From Flavobacterium hankyongi (GTDB lineage: Bacteria; Bacteroidota; Bacteroidia; Flavobacteriales; Flavobacteriaceae), in NCBI RefSeq assembly GCF_036840915.1, contig NZ_CP085725.1, positions 2,108,001-2,172,000 on the forward strand: a DNA stretch of 64,000 nt. The letters are read 5' to 3'. The notes below the pieces were generated by a model, which had not been told where the DNA came from, ran no database searches, and worked only from the letters and a program-made list of their open reading frames with translations. Below, in pieces: positions 61,634 through 64,000 of the stretch. Within the stretch, counting starts at the first letter, position 1. The number at the start of each line of letters is the position of its first letter. Made by a program: the position numbers and the translations under genes.

Positions 61634-63925
61634 CTATTTTTGATGACTTTTTTGCTTTTTTTCCTTTTCTTGCGCATCGACAACTGCAACAGCAGCCATG
61701 TTAACCATTTCCTCTACACTAGCCCCTAATTGAAAAATATGAACTGGCTTAGCCATGCCTAACATAATTGGCCCAATTGAATCAACTTTGTATAATTCTT
61801 TAAGCATTTTATACGTTATATTTGCCGATTCTAGATTAGGAAATACCAGAGTATTAACTTTATGTCCTGCCAATTTAGAAAAAGGAAACTTACTTTTAAG
61901 CATGTCTGGATTTAAAGCAAAGTCAGTTTGAATTTCTCCGTCAACAATTAAATCAGGATAATAATTATGTAGATAATCTACAGCCTCTCTTACTTTTGAA
62001 GCGCTCTCAATATTTGAAGACCCAAAATTAGAAAACGAAACCATTGCAATTACAGGTTCCATACCAAACATTCTAACTGTTTTAGCAGTCATTAAGGCAA
62101 TTTTAGCCAAGTCATCTGCAGACGGATTGGGATTAATTGCAGTATCTGCCAAGAACATAGGACCACGAGGTGTCATCATCATATTAGTGGTCGCGATTCG
62201 GGTAACACCTGGAGCTTTCCCAATAAGTTCCATCATAGGTTTTACTGTTGCAGGATAACTTCTTGAATAACCAGTTACCAATGCATCTGCTTCACCTTCA
62301 TTTACCATCATAGCTGCAAAATAATTGCGTTCTCGCATCCACTTTTGAGCATCTAATAATGTTATTCCTCTTCGACGTCTAGCTTCCCAATATGATTCTG
62401 CAAAACGCAAACGTCTTGCATCTTCTTCTTTAGTTTTAGGGTCTAAAATTTCAACTTCAGCATCAAATCCAATTTCCTCTTTTAGCTCTAAAATAATTTC
62501 ACGATTTCCTAATAAAATAGGCACACCAATACCTTCTTCATGAACAATTTGAGCTGCTTTTAAAACATCCAAATGATCCGCTTCTGCAAAAACAATTCTC
62601 TTAGGATTAGTTTTAGCCCTGTTTGTTAACAAACGAACCATTTTATTATCAGAACCTAATCTTTCTAGAAGTTCATCTTTATATTTATCCCAATCGGTGA
62701 TTGGGTTTTGTGCAACACCACTTTCCATTGCTGCTTTTGCTACAGCTGGTGCTACCTCAGAAATTAGACGTGGATCAAATGGTTTTGGGATAATATACTC
62801 ACGTCCAAAATTTAGTTTAGTTTCTCCATAAGCAATGTTTACTTGTTCTGGTACGGATTGTTTTGCTAAACATGCCAAAGCTTTAACAGCAGCCATTTTC
62901 ATAGCTTCATTAATCTTTGTTGCTCTAACGTCTAGTGCACCACGAAAAATATATGGGAATCCCAAAACATTGTTTACCTGATTAGGATAATCTGAACGCC
63001 CAGTAGCCATAATAATATCTTCACGAGTAGCTATAGCCAAATTGTAATCAATCTCAGGAACCGGATTTGCCATTGCAAAAACTATAGGATTTTTTGCCAT
63101 AGTTAATAGCATTTCAGGCTTTAATATGTTTCCAGCCGAAAGACCTAAAAACATATCTGCTCCAACTAATGCTTCCGCTAAAGTTTTTGGATCACAAGAC
63201 TTAGCATATCTTTTTTGCAAATCAGACAAGTCTTCTCTGCAATTGGTAAGCATACCATTAACATCAAACATTAAAACATTTTCTACTTTAACACCTAATG
63301 CTACATATAAATTAGCACAAGCCAATGCTGCTGAACCTGCACCTGAAACAACTAATTTGATTTCTTCAACTTTTTTATCAGCTAATTCTAATGCGTTCAA
63401 TAAAGCAGCCGAAGATATAATTGCAGTTCCATGTTGATCATCATGCATTACAGGAATATTCAATTCTTCAACCAAACGTCTTTCAATTTCAAAAGACTCT
63501 GGTGCTTTGATATCTTCAAGATTAATTCCTCCAAAAGTTGGCGCAATAGCTTTTACAGTATCAACAAACTTATCAATATCTGTAGCATCTACTTCGATAT
63601 CAAAAACATCAATATCTGAAAATATTTTGAACAACAAAGCTTTCCCTTCCATTACTGGTTTTGAAGCCTCTGGTCCTATATCTCCCAAACCCAACACTGC
63701 AGTTCCATTTGAAATAACTGCAACTAAATTGCCTTTTGCAGTATATTTATAAACCTTTTCGACATCTTTAAAAATCTCGATACACGGCTCTGCAACTCCA
63801 GGAGAATATGCCAAAGATAAATCTCTTTGCGTTGCGTATTTTTTTGTAGGCACAACCTTGATTTTTCCTGGTTGTGGTTTTGCGTGATATAATAAAGCTT
63901 CTCTGCGTTTTTTATCGTCTGCCAT
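61634..63925 (-). CDS. maeB: NADP-dependent malic enzyme with phosphotransacetylase domain
   Basis: Oxidatively decarboxylates malate to pyruvate, giving NADPH. It has 763 residues, the long MaeB form. Malic domain (about 1-170; [33 protein letters not shown], metal site MHDDQHGTA) and NAD-binding Rossmann domain (about 175-420; [15 protein letters not shown]). Then a C-terminal phosphotransacetylase-like domain (about 428-763; [22 protein letters not shown]-type [15 protein letters not shown]), which in MaeB is generally non-catalytic and regulatory, sensing acetyl-CoA. Upstream of ruvA on the same strand, but 92 bases away. Confidence 0.96.
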   Translation of the reverse strand: MADDKKRREALLYHAKPQPGKIKVVPTKKYATQRDLSLAYSPGVAEPCIEIFKDVEKVYKYTAKGNLVAVISNGTAVLGLGDIGPEASKPVMEGKALLFKIFSDIDVFDIEVDATDIDKFVDTVKAIAPTFGGINLEDIKAPESFEIERRLVEELNIPVMHDDQHGTAIISSAALLNALELADKKVEEIKLVVSGAGSAALACANLYVALGVKVENVLMFDVNGMLTNCREDLSDLQKRYAKSCDPKTLAEALVGADMFLGLSAGNILKPEMLLTMAKNPIVFAMANPVPEIDYNLAIATREDIIMATGRSDYPNQVNNVLGFPYIFRGALDVRATKINEAMKMAAVKALACLAKQSVPEQVNIAYGETKLNFGREYIIPKPFDPRLISEVAPAVAKAAMESGVAQNPITDWDKYKDELLERLGSDNKMVRLLTNRAKTNPKRIVFAEADHLDVLKAAQIVHEEGIGVPILLGNREIILELKEEIGFDAEVEILDPKTKEEDARRLRFAESYWEARRRRGITLLDAQKWMRERNYFAAMMVNEGEADALVTGYSRSYPATVKPMMELIGKAPGVTRIATTNMMMTPRGPMFLADTAINPNPSADDLAKIALMTAKTVRMFGMEPVIAMVSFSNFGSSNIESASKVREAVDYLHNYYPDLIVDGEIQTDFALNPDMLKSKFPFSKLAGHKVNTLVFPNLESANITYKMLKELYKVDSIGPIMLGMAKPVHIFQLGASVEEMVNMAAVAVVDAQEKEKKQKSHQK

Positions 63926-63948
63926 ATTTTTAGGATAATTGGAACTTG

Positions 63949-63977
63949 CAAAGTTAATGTTTGAAATGTAACAACAA
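63949..63977 (-). promoter_or_regulatory. Promoter of maeB
   Basis: Minus-strand TTG (63977-63975), an 18-base spacer and TAACTTTG (63956-63949), 23 bases before the ATG at 63925. Both elements at consensus. Confidence 0.78.
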
Positions 63978-64000
63978 AAGTTTTCAAGAATTTATCTTTA

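Overview
This window is AT-rich chromosomal DNA from a member of the Bacteroidota, almost certainly family Flavobacteriaceae and most likely genus Flavobacterium. The reasons are: many promoters of the Bacteroidota type (TTG ... TAnnTTTG) and A-rich leaders without Shine-Dalgarno sites; type IX secretion (T9SS) and gliding genes (sprA, a remB homologue, a PorP/SprF protein, a type B sorting domain, a PorG-like protein); an S46 dipeptidyl peptidase; the HPPK-deoxynucleoside kinase fusion; and gene order that matches, from memory, the sprA-gcvH-vanZ-deoC-remB locus of F. johnsoniae. Nearly all of it reads as conserved core genome. I found no insertion sequence, prophage, integrase, CRISPR array, toxin-antitoxin pair or recognisable defence system.

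Layout. 1-10.8 kb: the 5' part of a sugar aminotransferase gene (runs off the left edge), divergent waaA (Kdo transferase), a DPP11-like peptidase, a small Ala-rich lipoprotein, a YegP-like protein, tRNA-Gly and tRNA-Leu in one unit, mutS, a DUF1573 protein, a SpoU-type RNA methyltransferase and the HPPK-dNK fusion. 10.9-18 kb: sppA, an AsmA-like protein, a DUF2797 protein and a GH3-like adenylating enzyme. 18-23.5 kb: clpX, clpP and tig (protein quality control), then a small membrane protein, an alpha/beta hydrolase and pdxJ. 23.5-31.8 kb: an envelope run: CBS protein, nadK, PorG-like barrel, uppS, bamA, two Skp/OmpH chaperones and murI. 31.9-38 kb: gamma carbonic anhydrase, a PorP/SprF protein and a 1497-residue secreted repeat protein. 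38-44.8 kb: NifU-like protein, dodecin, an amphipathic helical protein, tsaB, an efflux adaptor/TolC pair and a DUF4403 lipoprotein. 44.8-49.9 kb: a terminal-oxidase accessory cluster (ctaB, two subunit III genes, subunit IV, a thioredoxin-like protein, SCO, DUF420). 50-61.5 kb: remB, deoC, vanZ-like, gcvH, the 7.2-kb sprA and ruvA. 61.6-63.9 kb: a malic enzyme-phosphotransacetylase fusion, with its promoter at the right edge.

How the genes work together. Much of the window builds or uses the outer membrane: Kdo transfer to lipid A (waaA), undecaprenyl-PP synthesis (uppS), D-glutamate for peptidoglycan (murI), barrel insertion (bamA with two periplasmic chaperones), and T9SS export through the SprA pore with PorG-like and PorP/SprF partners. 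The 1497-residue protein with a type B sorting signal is a likely T9SS cargo, presumably handled by the PorP/SprF protein encoded directly downstream in the same operon. The main structural oddity is inside that gene: a tandem array of 237-bp repeats organised as a 474-bp two-unit period. No gene is longer than expected without a recognisable reason, and no intergenic gap exceeds about 200 bases.
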